Below, piece after piece: positions 1-7,480 of a DNA stretch of 20,047 nt. Origin of the DNA: a virus. The position numbers were made by a program, and so were the translations under genes. The stretch spans positions 1 through 20,047 of IMG/VR virus record IMGVR_UViG_3300025769_001148. The stretch is one strand, 5' to 3'. Position 1 is the stretch's first letter. Each line of letters opens with the position of its first letter. Under the pieces are notes generated by a model. It made no database searches. It was not told the DNA's origin and was given only the letters and a program-made list of their open reading frames with translations.

Positions 1-668
1 TTCGTCAGTTTTACACTGATGACGCTGGTTATGCTCTGGCTCGTCAGATTGATGATGATCTTTTCCGTTCTGGTACTGCTTTCGGTACCGGCACTCTTGA
101 CCTTACTGTTCCTGTAACTGGTACTTGTACTGGTGCTGAGTGGCTTAACTCTAACGCTTACTTTGTTGATAGTGCTGACGGCTTGACTGCTTACACAGCA
201 GACACCGTTCTTCCTGCTGACGTATTTACTGATGCTGGTTTTCGCGCTCTCATCAAGCTGATGGATGACAACGATGTTCCTATGAATGATCGTGCTTTCG
301 TTATCCCACCTGCGCTGCGTTCTGCAATCATGGGTACTGAGCGTTATGTGTCTTCTGACTTCCGTGACGGAGCTACTGTTCAGTCCGGTCTGATTGGTTC
401 AGTTTATGGAATTGACATTTATGTCTCTTCTAACTGCCCACTCATTGAAGACTCAACTTCAAACACTGGTGTTGGCGCAACTGCTGACATTCGTGGTGCT
501 TACCTCATGCACAAAGATGCCCTTGTCCTGGCTGAACAGATGAAAGTTCGCTCACAAACTCAGTACAAGCAAGAGTATTTGTCAACTCTGTACACTGCTG
601 ACTGCCTGTATGGCGTTCAAGCACACCGTCCAGAGGCTGGCTTCATTCTCTGTGTACCTGACGTATAA
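1..668 (+). CDS. Major capsid protein, C-terminal part (5' end outside window)
   Basis: The reading frame is open from base 3 to the TAA at 666-668, so the gene begins upstream of the window. The roughly 220 visible residues look like the C-terminal part of an HK97-fold major capsid protein of a podovirus: a region reading NDVPMNDRAFVIPP, then a late segment with HKDALVLAEQMKVRSQTQYK and an ending in RPEAGF. That closing pattern (a residue run after a conserved HKDA, then QTQYK, then a RPEAG end) is what I associate with capsid proteins of this group; the assignment is from family memory. All 11 visible arginines use CGT or CGC, whereas most later genes favour AGA/AGG, which fits a very highly expressed protein. 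A strong hairpin follows 13 bases after the stop. The TTG at 183 is an internal codon, not a start. Confidence 0.8.
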   Translation, partial: RQFYTDDAGYALARQIDDDLFRSGTAFGTGTLDLTVPVTGTCTGAEWLNSNAYFVDSADGLTAYTADTVLPADVFTDAGFRALIKLMDDNDVPMNDRAFVIPPALRSAIMGTERYVSSDFRDGATVQSGLIGSVYGIDIYVSSNCPLIEDSTSNTGVGATADIRGAYLMHKDALVLAEQMKVRSQTQYKQEYLSTLYTADCLYGVQAHRPEAGFILCVPDV

Positions 669-681
669 GTTAGGATAGGTT

Positions 682-699
682 GGGGGGCTTCGGCCCCCT
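682..699 (+). terminator. C(UUCG)G hairpin after the capsid gene
   Basis: Six consecutive base pairs (683-688 with 693-698), plus a possible G-U pair at 682/699, close a TTCG tetraloop at 689-692. The C(UUCG)G loop is unusually stable. There is no long T tract after it (the next bases are gactacttatt), so it may be a weak or partial terminator, or a 3' stabiliser of capsid mRNA, rather than a full stop. Confidence 0.65.
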
Positions 700-710
700 G
701 ACTACTTATT

Positions 711-1115
711 ATGAAAAAGAAAGATTCAAGATTAGCAAGAGTCGGAGTCTCTGGTTTCAATAAACCTAAGAGGACTCCCAGTCACCCCACTAAAAGCCAC
801 GTTGTAGTGGCTAAAGAAGGGGATAAGGTAAAGACAATTCGATTCGGCCAGCAGGGTGTATCGGGCGCTGGTAAGAATCCAAAGACAGCGAAAGAAAAGG
901 CTAGAAAGAAGTCTTTTAAGGCGCGTCACGCAAAAAACATTTCAAAGGGCAAAATGTCTGCGGCGTACTGGGCAGATAAGGTTAAGTGGACAATAGTTCT
1001 AACTGGTAGTATGATTCTAATGAACTTTAATAATTCATTGGAAAATCAATATGCCAAATTGGAACTTGAAAGTAGAAACGACTTGCCCAAGCTGCAACAA
1101 AGTTCGTTTAGCTAG
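711..1115 (+). CDS. Small basic phage protein (DUF6321-like) with an altered C-terminus
   Basis: This encodes 134 aa, starting 12 bases after the capsid hairpin with no clear Shine-Dalgarno sequence. Residues 1-93 are rich in Lys and Arg. They contain the segments VVVAKEGDKVKTIRFGQQGV and KARHAKNISKGKMSAAYWAD and finish in KVKW, matching from memory a small family often found beside capsid genes in marine phages (DUF6321-like). Its role is not known to me; the charge suggests nucleic-acid or capsid contact (inference). Homologues as I remember them end at or near KVKW. Here the frame runs on for 41 residues of different, hydrophobic then acidic composition and overlaps the start of the HNH gene by 65 bases. 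I infer that the native stop was lost when the HNH cassette was inserted. Confidence 0.65.
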   Translation: MKKKDSRLARVGVSGFNKPKRTPSHPTKSHVVVAKEGDKVKTIRFGQQGVSGAGKNPKTAKEKARKKSFKARHAKNISKGKMSAAYWADKVKWTIVLTGSMILMNFNNSLENQYAKLELESRNDLPKLQQSSFS

Positions 1116-1502
1116 AGGCGATGTTGTAAGAAAGGCGCAAAAAGAAGGAAAGGAATTATGGTGCAAGCCTTGCAGAAACCAAAAAAGATTTTCTGACAAG
1201 CCGCACCCTAAAAAAGGGACTGGTGTTATTAACAATCCAGACCTTAAAAGGACAAGAAACAGTTTTTATAAGGCAAAGCGAAGATGCAAACTAGGTTCAA
1301 AGCATCATCCAGCTTATGAGAATATAGAATTTAAGTTTAAGTGTTTGCAAGATTTGATAGACGAAATAGGTATTAGGCCAGAAAATACAACACTTGATAG
1401 AATTAATGGTTTAGGCCATTACGAACATGGCAACGTAAGATGGGCGACTCCTATTGAGCAAGCTCAAAATAGAATGCCTAGAAATTATTGGAGCAAGACA
1501 TA
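990..1502 (+). mobile_element. Putative inserted homing-endonuclease cassette
   Basis: This is a proposed unit, not a proven one. Its left limit is the point where the upstream gene passes its usual KVKW end (base 989), and its right limit is the start of the fibre gene at 1503. The segment is visibly more AT-rich and AGA-rich than the capsid gene before it. It contains the HNH endonuclease gene and the read-through tail of the upstream gene. I see no terminal inverted repeats and no group I intron core, so a free-standing homing gene is more likely than a transposon or intron. Confidence 0.4.
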
Positions 1503-1503
1503 A
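1051..1503 (+). CDS. HNH-type homing endonuclease-like protein with N-terminal zinc-binding cysteines
   Basis: This is a 150-aa protein. Residues C12, C15, C38 and C41 form two CxxC pairs typical of a zinc ribbon or knuckle. Residues 70-100 are basic and helix-like. The C-terminal motif [20 protein letters not shown] (residues 114-133), followed by EQAQNR, is the hallmark of a widespread phage HNH/beta-beta-alpha-metal nuclease group, usually seen as LDRI...G.Y...N.RWAT..EQ..N. By family such proteins cut DNA at or near their own insertion site and promote spread of their gene between related phages; activity here is inferred. The start overlaps the upstream gene by 65 bases, and the TAA shares a base with the ATG of the fibre gene. 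The low-GC, AGA-rich coding differs from the capsid gene, consistent with a recent arrival. Confidence 0.8.
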   Translation: MPNWNLKVETTCPSCNKVRLARGDVVRKAQKEGKELWCKPCRNQKRFSDKPHPKKGTGVINNPDLKRTRNSFYKAKRRCKLGSKHHPAYENIEFKFKCLQDLIDEIGIRPENTTLDRINGLGHYEHGNVRWATPIEQAQNRMPRNYWSKT

Positions 1504-2846
1504 TGGCAACGATTATTACTAAGTTTTCCTCTACCCCGTCATCAGTGCCTAGTAACACTGATCTAGTCCAGGGTGAGCTTGCGGTTAATACTGCCGATAA
1601 AAGACTCTACACGGAGGACAATGGTAATGTCATTATTGAGTTGGGAACTAATCCTTCTTCTATTACAACTCCATCTATCATATTGGATGGTAGAGATTTA
1701 GCCACAGACAGAACTAAGTTAGACGGTATTGAGCCTAACGCTACGGCAGATCAAACAGATGCCGAGATTAAGACTGCGTATGAAAACAACGCAGACACTA
1801 ACGCTTTTACTGATTCTGAAAAAACTAAGTTAGGAACTGTTGAGTCGGGTGCTGATATAACCGATGCTACTAACGTAGATGCTGCGGGTGCTGTAATGAA
1901 CACAGACACCTCTACAGTCGCTATGGGCTTTGTTATCGATGAAGATGACATGGTATCTAACCTGGCTACAAAGGTTCCCACACAGCAATCCGTCAAAGCC
2001 TATGTTAATGCTGAGATTTCTGCCGTAGGTGGTCTTTCCGTTTCTGGCACTCCTGTTGCTGGGGAATATGGTCGATTTACTAGCGCAAGCCAAATTGAAG
2101 GAAGAAGCGCAGCAGAAGTAAAAACAGATTTAGATTTAGAGGTCGGTACAGACATACAAGCCTATGATGCTGGACTGACTGATATTGCAGGACTTGCAGT
2201 AACAGACGGGAATTTTATCGTAGGGAATGGAACAAATTGGGTAGCGGAGTCAGGAGCAACCGTAAGAACATCGCTTGGTCTTACGATAGGAACAGATGTC
2301 CAAGGATACGATGCTGGATTAAATTCTATTGCTGGTTTGACTACAGCAGCAGACAAGATGATTTATACCACAGCATTAGACACCTACGCGACCACTGACT
2401 TAACATCTTTTGCTAGAACACTGCTTGATGACGCAAGTAGCTCAGATGCTAGGACAACACTGGGGGTCGCAATTGGTACTGATGTTCAGGCATATAGTTC
2501 AGACCTGACTACATTTTTAGCTTCATTCGATTTGGGGTATAGAAATATTCCTGCGGTTGGCACTCAAACAGGAAGCTACTCCCTTACTACTGGCGATGTC
2601 GGCAAATATGTTCAGGTTGGTACAGGCGGTTCAATAACTATTCCTGATGCTACTTTTAGCGAAGGAGATGTTGTTTCTGTTTTTAATAACACTACAGGAA
2701 ACATCACAATAACCTGTAGCATTACTACTGCTTATATTGCTGGGATTGATTCTGATAAAGCCTCTGTTACTTTAGCGACAAGAGGTGTTGCGACAATATT
2801 TTTTATTTCTGGAACTGTTTGTGTGATTACAGGTAATGTAATTTAA
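1503..2846 (+). CDS. Tail fibre protein
   Basis: This encodes 447 aa from the ATG at 1503 (TAATG overlap with the HNH stop; GGAG at 1490-1493). I prefer this to the in-frame TTG at 1488 because the N-terminus MATIITKF, followed by the segment [19 protein letters not shown], is the standard head of many phage fibres. Two fibre-type repeats carry [15 protein letters not shown] (from about residue 71) and [18 protein letters not shown] (about 103). Three copies of a GTD(I/V)Q(A/G)Y unit begin at residues 215, 263 and 325, giving a repeated shaft. The last 100 residues are beta-rich ([14 protein letters not shown] to the end) and resemble a common distal fibre domain. The likely role is a trimeric, host-contacting appendage of the virion. 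The next gene starts inside its stop codon. Confidence 0.8.
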   Translation: MATIITKFSSTPSSVPSNTDLVQGELAVNTADKRLYTEDNGNVIIELGTNPSSITTPSIILDGRDLATDRTKLDGIEPNATADQTDAEIKTAYENNADTNAFTDSEKTKLGTVESGADITDATNVDAAGAVMNTDTSTVAMGFVIDEDDMVSNLATKVPTQQSVKAYVNAEISAVGGLSVSGTPVAGEYGRFTSASQIEGRSAAEVKTDLDLEVGTDIQAYDAGLTDIAGLAVTDGNFIVGNGTNWVAESGATVRTSLGLTIGTDVQGYDAGLNSIAGLTTAADKMIYTTALDTYATTDLTSFARTLLDDASSSDARTTLGVAIGTDVQAYSSDLTTFLASFDLGYRNIPAVGTQTGSYSLTTGDVGKYVQVGTGGSITIPDATFSEGDVVSVFNNTTGNITITCSITTAYIAGIDSDKASVTLATRGVATIFFISGTVCVITGNVI

Positions 2847-3676
2847 TGTCTGGAATATTTCTTCAGTTATTGGCTTCTGGCGGAGCAACTACGGTTGACG
2901 TCAGCTATTTTGTAATGGCTGGCGGAGGCGGTGGCGGCTATCTTAGTAGTAACACTCAAGGTCATGGTGGAGGTGGCGGTGGCGGCCATAGAATATCGTC
3001 AGCTACTTTAGACAAGGGTACTTCATATACTGTAACTGTTGGCGCGGGTGGTGCTGGTGATACCGCTGGATCAGATAGTACATTTAATGGCCTAGCTTCA
3101 ACAGGTGGTGGCGAAGGCTCAGACTTAAGAACTACCCCAGGAGGCACTGGTGGTTCTGGCGGTGGTGGCTCTGCGGGTAGTGCGGGTGCTGGCGTAGGTG
3201 GCTCTGGAACCGTTGGACAGGGAAATGATGGCGGTGATGCTTTGTCTGCTGGTGGTGAAGGCGGCGGTGGTGGTGGTGGCGGGGCAGATACAGCCGGTGC
3301 TGACGCCTCTGGAAGCCCTCCGAACGGTGGTAATGGTGGTGATGGTTTGAACGCAAGCTCCGTAACGGGCACTTCCACACGATATGGCGGCGGTGGTGGT
3401 GGTGGCTCTTCTCTCGCCACAAGAGGTACTGGTGGTCTTGGCGGTGGAGGTAATGGAGCGCAGTCCGGTGCAAACGCACAAGATGGTGATGCTAACACTG
3501 GTGGCGGTGGCGGTGGTGATGCCTCAAATAGAGACGTTGAGGGTTCTGGTGGCTCTGGCGTAGTTATCATAAGAAGTTTGGCTACTGCTGCTTCTACTAC
3601 TGGTTCTCCTACTCTTACAACAGATGGTTCGTTTAACATTTATACCTACACTGGTTCTGGGAGTATTACTTTCTAA
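2846..3676 (+). CDS. Glycine-rich adhesin-like protein (fibre tip or fibre-associated)
   Basis: This is a 276-aa protein starting in the TAATG overlap with the fibre gene. After VSYFVMAGGGGGGY (about residues 20-33), long Gly runs alternate with short serine/threonine/alanine segments until about residue 235, followed by SGGSGVVIIRS and a C-terminal strand region ending TYTGSGSITF. This architecture (VxAGGGGGG start, TVTVGAGGAG, GSGVVIIR close) is the glycine-rich domain found in many phage tail tips; poly-Gly runs may pack as polyglycine-II helices as in T-even-like gp38 adhesins. Its position directly after the fibre gene suggests it is the receptor-binding tip or attaches to it (inference). 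The strong G bias leaves a long proline-rich open frame on the other strand, which is not a gene. Confidence 0.7.
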   Translation: MSGIFLQLLASGGATTVDVSYFVMAGGGGGGYLSSNTQGHGGGGGGGHRISSATLDKGTSYTVTVGAGGAGDTAGSDSTFNGLASTGGGEGSDLRTTPGGTGGSGGGGSAGSAGAGVGGSGTVGQGNDGGDALSAGGEGGGGGGGGADTAGADASGSPPNGGNGGDGLNASSVTGTSTRYGGGGGGGSSLATRGTGGLGGGGNGAQSGANAQDGDANTGGGGGGDASNRDVEGSGGSGVVIIRSLATAASTTGSPTLTTDGSFNIYTYTGSGSITF

Positions 3677-4050
3677 TGGCGCATTTTGCTGAATTAGATG
3701 ATTCTAATAAGGTTGTTAGAGTTATTGTCGTATCAAATGACAATGTTCTTAACGAATTATCTGGAATAAGTTTTTGCCAGTTTCTTTTTGGAGATGGGAC
3801 TAATTGGGTTCAGACTAGCTATAACACCCATAGGGGTGTTCATAAAAATGGTGGGAATCCTTTTAGAAAGAATTTTGCTGGAATAGGATTTAGTTACGAT
3901 TCTACTAGAGATGCATTTATACCGCCAAAGCCATATGATAGTTGGATTTTGGATGATTTTGCTTGTGCGTGGAAAGCTCCTGTAGATATGCCTGATGATA
4001 GAAATGAATATACTTGGGATGAAGATACGACTTCTTGGGTAAGAAGTTAA
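3676..4050 (+). CDS. Conserved phage protein of the MAHFAEL type, function unknown
   Basis: This encodes 124 aa, with its ATG inside the stop of the glycine-rich gene. The opening MAHFAELDDSNKVVRVIVVS and the internal segments GGNPFRKNFAGIGFSYDSTRDAFIPPKPY and W-D-E-D near the end are features I know from a protein common in marine phages and cyanophages, generally near fibre genes. No membrane segment, signal peptide or catalytic motif is visible. It is aromatic-rich (several W, F, Y), which would suit a small virion-associated or fibre-assembly protein, but that is inference. It is followed 12 bases later by the holin-like gene with its own CAGGAG ribosome site. Confidence 0.65.
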   Translation: MAHFAELDDSNKVVRVIVVSNDNVLNELSGISFCQFLFGDGTNWVQTSYNTHRGVHKNGGNPFRKNFAGIGFSYDSTRDAFIPPKPYDSWILDDFACAWKAPVDMPDDRNEYTWDEDTTSWVRS

Positions 4051-4062
4051 CAGGAGCAATTT

Positions 4063-4263
4063 ATGTTTGGAAATGGAGAACCAACAGCAATTAAAGGAAT
4101 GGTCGCAGGGGTGTCAACTATATCGGTTTGGGGTATTAACCTTAACATGGAAGAAGTTTCCTTCTGGTTTACGATAATGGCTGATCTAGGAGTGTTTGCT
4201 GGCGGTATCACTACAGTAGCTCTGGGCATTAAGTCCTGGCGAGAGGGTAAGAACAAAAAATGA
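4063..4263 (+). CDS. Small two-helix membrane protein, probable holin
   Basis: This is a 66-aa protein with two hydrophobic segments, about residues 10-28 and 33-57, separated by a short polar turn (NLNMEE), and a strongly basic C-terminus (KSWREGKNKK). Size, two-helix plan and charged tail match class II holins, which make inner-membrane lesions that time lysis. A CAGGAG ribosome site lies before the start. The stop overlaps the next start as ATGA. Adjacent DUF1353 and lipoprotein genes support a lysis cassette, but no endolysin is recognisable in the window, so the holin call rests on topology and context alone. Confidence 0.55.
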   Translation: MFGNGEPTAIKGMVAGVSTISVWGINLNMEEVSFWFTIMADLGVFAGGITTVALGIKSWREGKNKK

Positions 4264-4637
4264 GCCACTTCGTAGATCAAACGCTCTTGATGGAACCTGT
4301 TGACAAAGGCTGGAGGTTACTGTCTTCATTTAGGTATCACAGTGACACGTTAAATAGGACTATTACAGTCCCTCATGGGTTCTTTACTGATCTGGCAAGT
4401 GTGCCTAAACTGTTCCGCTGGTTAGTTCCAGTGGCAAACGCAAAGAACCGCAAAGCCGCAATAGTCCACGACTATTTGTGCTGTGAGGCGGTACAAAACT
4501 TGTATGGCATAGACCAACGAATGGCAGACAAGATATTCAGAGAAGCCCTGGCAGTATGTAACGTCCATCCTGTAGGTCAGTGGGTAATGTGGACGCCTGT
4601 ACGGGCTTATCAGTGGACAAAAGGACTATTCAAATGA
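4260..4637 (+). CDS. DUF1353 family phage protein
   Basis: This encodes 125 aa. The core GFFTDLASVPKLFRWL (about residues 40-55) followed by RKAAIVHDYLC (about 64-74) is the recognisable DUF1353 signature: TD.ASVP...... then a conserved HDYL. The family is widespread in phages and prophages and lies often near lysis genes; its biochemical function is not established to my knowledge. The start overlaps the holin-like stop (ATGA) and its own TGA overlaps the next start (ATGATGG), so it is translationally coupled on both sides. The conserved Asp and His could be catalytic or metal-binding, but I cannot show this. Confidence 0.75.
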   Translation: MSHFVDQTLLMEPVDKGWRLLSSFRYHSDTLNRTITVPHGFFTDLASVPKLFRWLVPVANAKNRKAAIVHDYLCCEAVQNLYGIDQRMADKIFREALAVCNVHPVGQWVMWTPVRAYQWTKGLFK

Positions 4638-4864
4638 TGGTACGAGACGAAATGAGGGCTATAGGTTTAATAGCCCTGATTCTATTAGTTCTAGTTATGA
4701 CTGGATGTGGATCTTTTAACGCTACAGAAGCAGGAAAGAAAGCTAGAGAAGTTGAGGAAGCCCTCTGTCCACTACAGACCGCTAAAAACCTAGATAATAC
4801 TATAGACAATCTTTTTGACTTGATTCCTATAATTGCCTGGGATCCTGTTTGCCGGGAAGAATAA
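4634..4864 (+). CDS. Small predicted lipoprotein, possible outer-membrane spanin-like protein
   Basis: This encodes 76 aa from the ATG at 4634 (AAGGA at 4621-4625, 8 bases upstream; the in-frame ATG at 4637 is equally possible). Upstream TTG/GTG starts would overlap DUF1353 much more and lack a ribosome site. Residues 8-24 form a hydrophobic signal sequence ending in LVMTGC, so Cys25 is a candidate lipidation site (Met at -3 is tolerated but not ideal). The mature part is about 52 residues, with an amphipathic region and a C-terminal hydrophobic patch (LIPIIAW). Phage lipoproteins of this size after a holin can be outer spanins, but no embedded inner spanin gene is evident, so this role is only a suggestion. 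Confidence 0.6.
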   Translation: MMVRDEMRAIGLIALILLVLVMTGCGSFNATEAGKKAREVEEALCPLQTAKNLDNTIDNLFDLIPIIAWDPVCREE

Positions 4865-5205
4865 TGGAAGTTAGAAGACAGTTGGCCCAAGTTAGACCTA
4901 ATGTAACGACAGGTGTTACAGGGTTTACTTTAACAAGTTCTACACCATTTATTGTTGATTTAATAAATATTGTAAACGTAGGCACTTCTGAATGTGAAGT
5001 ATCTATATTCCATGACGTAGACGGAGCTACTTTTGACGAGACTACTGCATTGGTATGGAGGCATATATTAAGACCTTCAGAAATACTTTGCTACGAAGAA
5101 TATATTTCTGGATTTAGCTCTGCTGAAAACGTAGGAGTACAGTGTAGCGTTGCAGACAGTGCTAACTTTACTATTTACGGAACAATACCGAAGGAAAGAC
5201 TGTAA
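4864..5205 (+). CDS. Small beta-rich phage protein, probably virion-associated
   Basis: This encodes 113 aa from the ATG at 4864, which shares a base with the preceding TAA; the TTG at 4849 lies inside the lipoprotein gene and is not preferred. The sequence is dominated by alternating hydrophobic/polar strands (TSSTPFIVDLINIVNVGTS, CEVSIFHDVDG, NFTIYGTIP), with no membrane segment. It looks like a single beta-sandwich domain. I recognise the general type from marine phages, where such genes sit in pairs in the structural block; the function is not known to me. It is immediately coupled to the next gene (TAATG), and the pair may form one structural component. Confidence 0.6.
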   Translation: MEVRRQLAQVRPNVTTGVTGFTLTSSTPFIVDLINIVNVGTSECEVSIFHDVDGATFDETTALVWRHILRPSEILCYEEYISGFSSAENVGVQCSVADSANFTIYGTIPKERL

Positions 5206-5531
5206 TGCCTTTAACCAAGATTAAGAATCCTCGGTATGATAATTCAGAAATACAATGGGACTATAAAAGGGTGGATTTAGCTTCTGGGGATACTGTCGTG
5301 GAGACACTTCCATGTCTAGTAAAAGGAGTTTATATCAATGAACAAACGTCCAATCATCGAATAGAGATTAAGGACGGATCTGCCTTTGCTTACTCAGTGC
5401 CTGCTTCTTCCCCCTCTGGACAGGCATATGATTTTAGCACTGACGGTGTTGCCTATGATTCTGGCATTGTAGTTTCGCCAGATCCAGGTGCCACCGGAAA
5501 TATAACTGTAGTGTACTTTGTACTTAATTAA
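5205..5531 (+). CDS. Small beta-rich phage protein, probably virion-associated
   Basis: This is a 108-aa protein, starting in the TAATG overlap with the previous gene and preceded by AAGGA. It has a basic N-terminus (MPLTKIKNPRYDN) and then predicted strands: GDTVVETLPCLVKGVYIN, HRIEIKDGSAFAYSVP, and a final GNITVVYFVLN. The plan resembles small decoration or fibre-base domains with a jelly-roll-like fold (inference). No catalytic motif. Its partner upstream (4864) is of similar size and style. A separate ribosome site and a short gap follow before the large structural gene at 5545. Confidence 0.6.
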   Translation: MPLTKIKNPRYDNSEIQWDYKRVDLASGDTVVETLPCLVKGVYINEQTSNHRIEIKDGSAFAYSVPASSPSGQAYDFSTDGVAYDSGIVVSPDPGATGNITVVYFVLN

Positions 5532-5535
5532 AGGA
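5531..5535 (+). promoter_or_regulatory. Independent AAGGA ribosome site for the 642-aa gene
   Basis: AAGGA lies 9 bases before the ATG at 5545. Unlike most neighbours, this gene does not rely on a TAATG overlap, so it can be translated independently of the gene before it, fitting its predicted high expression. Confidence 0.6.
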
Positions 5536-5544
5536 ATTTGACAT

Positions 5545-7473
5545 ATGGCTATTGTTGCTTCTGATTGGACTATTGACCGTGCTACGGGCAATATCCGGTA
5601 TGTGGGTGATGATCACAATGGCGCGTCTCCTAGCTATGCGACTGTAATTCAGTTTCATAGATTTTTGAGCGACCTTAACGATGATCCCGAATTTTCTGGC
5701 GATGATGAACTCGACATCATTGACAAGACCCCATCAAACCGTTCAACAGATAACATTATTACACTCGTTAACGGGTTTAATATTGATGCTACTGCTGCTG
5801 AACACTTATTTGATGGCTCTATTATCCAAGCCGGTGGCGATACTGTTTTTGATGGTATTGTTAACTTTGGTAACGCTGACGTACAAATCCAAATTATTCA
5901 GGACGGTTCTGTTCTGGCTGATGATTGGTGGAACTATAACGGTGCTGGGCTTAACCCTGACGCTAACCAAGGTATCTCTCACCGCTTCATGCTTCTTGTT
6001 CGTGATGCTGGTGCTGATATTGACGGAAGACGTTTGATTGGTACTAGCAAAACTTTTGGTAATACCTTTTCTGAGTTTAAGATCAACGGTACAAGTAATG
6101 GTAATAACGTACTTGCACTGACAGATGCTGGCGACCTTAACAATACTACTGTTGAGGGAACTATTGCCGCTCTAACTGATATTTATATTGACCGTGTAGA
6201 CTCAACTACTTCTGTAGACGGTGTTAACAATACTGGTCAAAACGTATTGAATGTTGCTGATGGTACTCAGTTTACTGCTGGCGACTTCATTATGACAGGC
6301 GTTGCCACTGATCAGCAGGAGTATCAGATTACCTCTATTGCTACTAATGCTTTGACTCTTAATCAAAACCTAGCAGTTGCTACTGTTGGCGCTGAGACTG
6401 TATACAAGTTGAACCTTGGCTATACGGAGATTGACGTAGATGGTAACGGCGTTAACGAAAACTACTACGCTCAGTGGGATAAGGGTTCTAACAGCATTAA
6501 CACTTACTACGAGCGTATGAAGTGGCTTGTCCGTGATGGCTCTACTTCTTATGTTTATGGTTTGCCTGGCGAGTTGTTCCGAGGAATTACTCACGAGATT
6601 GACGTAGATACTCCTACGGGCACTTTTGCTTCCGTAGAAGGCGTGTCCTGGGGTAGTGGTGCAACTGCTGGTACAGGCCAGATGCTTGCTATCAACTCTC
6701 CTACTGCTGGTACTAAGATGTGGATTCAGCTCTTAACAGGAGTTCTTCCAACAGACGGTACTACAATTACAGGTACGATTTCTGGTGCTACTGTAGACAT
6801 GAACGTGACCATTACGGAACGTCCTGTATCTACTCCGTTTGTTGGTCAGTCCACTGGTACTGCATTGATTGGTGCGTTTGGTCTTGCTCTGCAAACTGAT
6901 GATCTGCTTTCTACAGATACTGTGTTTGATTTGGGCAACAACGCTGTAACTCCACCAAACAACGTGACCTTCATTGTTACTGGTATGATCAGTGGCGAGG
7001 ACTATGTTCTTGTTACTAACAACAATGCTGGTGACATTGACTTTGCTCAGATGGCACTTAATGCAACATATAGCACAGCAGGAGTAACTACGATCTCCGT
7101 TGTAGCCATCCCTGTTGATTGTCCGTCAACTGGCACAATTCGTATTCAGAGAGCAGATGGTTTGTATTCTCGACACGCATTTAGTGCTAGAGATTTAACT
7201 ACTGATGACTTCACAATTGCCTCAACTGACTTCAGCACTAACAATGCTAACAGTGGTGCGAATGTGTTTATCAGCTACCTTGATAATCTCTATGATGGCA
7301 CAACTGCTACAGACCGATTCACTTATGTATATAACGCTGACCGAACTCACTTCATCCGAGTCCGTGACGGTGGTACTGCTGGTGATGGCGAAGGTATCAA
7401 GACTTTTGAGTCTACCTCTACTATGGGTTCTAACGGCGGTGGTACTTCAATCAACCGTATCGCTGATGTGTAA
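5545..7473 (+). CDS. Large virion structural protein of unknown role, probably abundant
   Basis: This is a 642-aa protein. The N-terminus (SDWTIDRATGNIRYVGDDH) and the segments FNIDATAAEHLFDGSIIQ (about residues 75-95), GISHRFMLLVRDAGADIDGR (about 145-165) and YYERMKWLVRDG (about 320) belong to a family I recall from many marine phages, where it is called only a structural or tail protein. The rest is Thr/Gly/Asp-rich beta sequence without membrane or catalytic features. A segment at about 217-289 (starting RVDSTTSVDGV) looks like an extra beta domain set between conserved parts. Arginine is CGN in 18 of 22 codons, like the capsid gene and unlike later genes. It has its own ribosome site and is followed by a C(UUCG)G hairpin. 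I infer an abundant virion component, such as a surface, decoration or fibre protein. Confidence 0.7.
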   Translation: MAIVASDWTIDRATGNIRYVGDDHNGASPSYATVIQFHRFLSDLNDDPEFSGDDELDIIDKTPSNRSTDNIITLVNGFNIDATAAEHLFDGSIIQAGGDTVFDGIVNFGNADVQIQIIQDGSVLADDWWNYNGAGLNPDANQGISHRFMLLVRDAGADIDGRRLIGTSKTFGNTFSEFKINGTSNGNNVLALTDAGDLNNTTVEGTIAALTDIYIDRVDSTTSVDGVNNTGQNVLNVADGTQFTAGDFIMTGVATDQQEYQITSIATNALTLNQNLAVATVGAETVYKLNLGYTEIDVDGNGVNENYYAQWDKGSNSINTYYERMKWLVRDGSTSYVYGLPGELFRGITHEIDVDTPTGTFASVEGVSWGSGATAGTGQMLAINSPTAGTKMWIQLLTGVLPTDGTTITGTISGATVDMNVTITERPVSTPFVGQSTGTALIGAFGLALQTDDLLSTDTVFDLGNNAVTPPNNVTFIVTGMISGEDYVLVTNNNAGDIDFAQMALNATYSTAGVTTISVVAIPVDCPSTGTIRIQRADGLYSRHAFSARDLTTDDFTIASTDFSTNNANSGANVFISYLDNLYDGTTATDRFTYVYNADRTHFIRVRDGGTAGDGEGIKTFESTSTMGSNGGGTSINRIADV

Positions 7474-7480
7474 CTTAACG

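Noticed and set aside
183-668. 161-aa gene starting at the TTG at 183
   Set aside because: The frame is open further back to base 3 with the same codon bias and continuous capsid-like sequence; the TTG is an internal codon.
990-1502. Group I intron carrying the HNH gene
   Set aside because: I could not find the conserved core segments, and the frame of the upstream gene does not resume after the HNH gene.
2962-3639. 225-aa proline-rich open frame on the - strand
   Set aside because: It is the reverse complement of the Gly-rich coding run (GGN codons read as CC-rich codons); no ribosome site, and it lies wholly inside a better supported gene.
4580-4864. Longer 94-aa version of the lipoprotein
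   Set aside because: The longer start overlaps DUF1353 by 58 bases without a ribosome site and would move the signal sequence away from the N-terminus.
5538-5565. TTGACA just before the 642-aa gene as a -35 box
   Set aside because: No TATAAT-like element lies 16-18 bases downstream, and the ATG falls inside the spacer.
5681-6037. 118-aa hydrophobic frame inside the 642-aa gene
   Set aside because: It is an out-of-frame shadow; Leu/Thr-rich composition results from ACT/CTT codons of the real gene.
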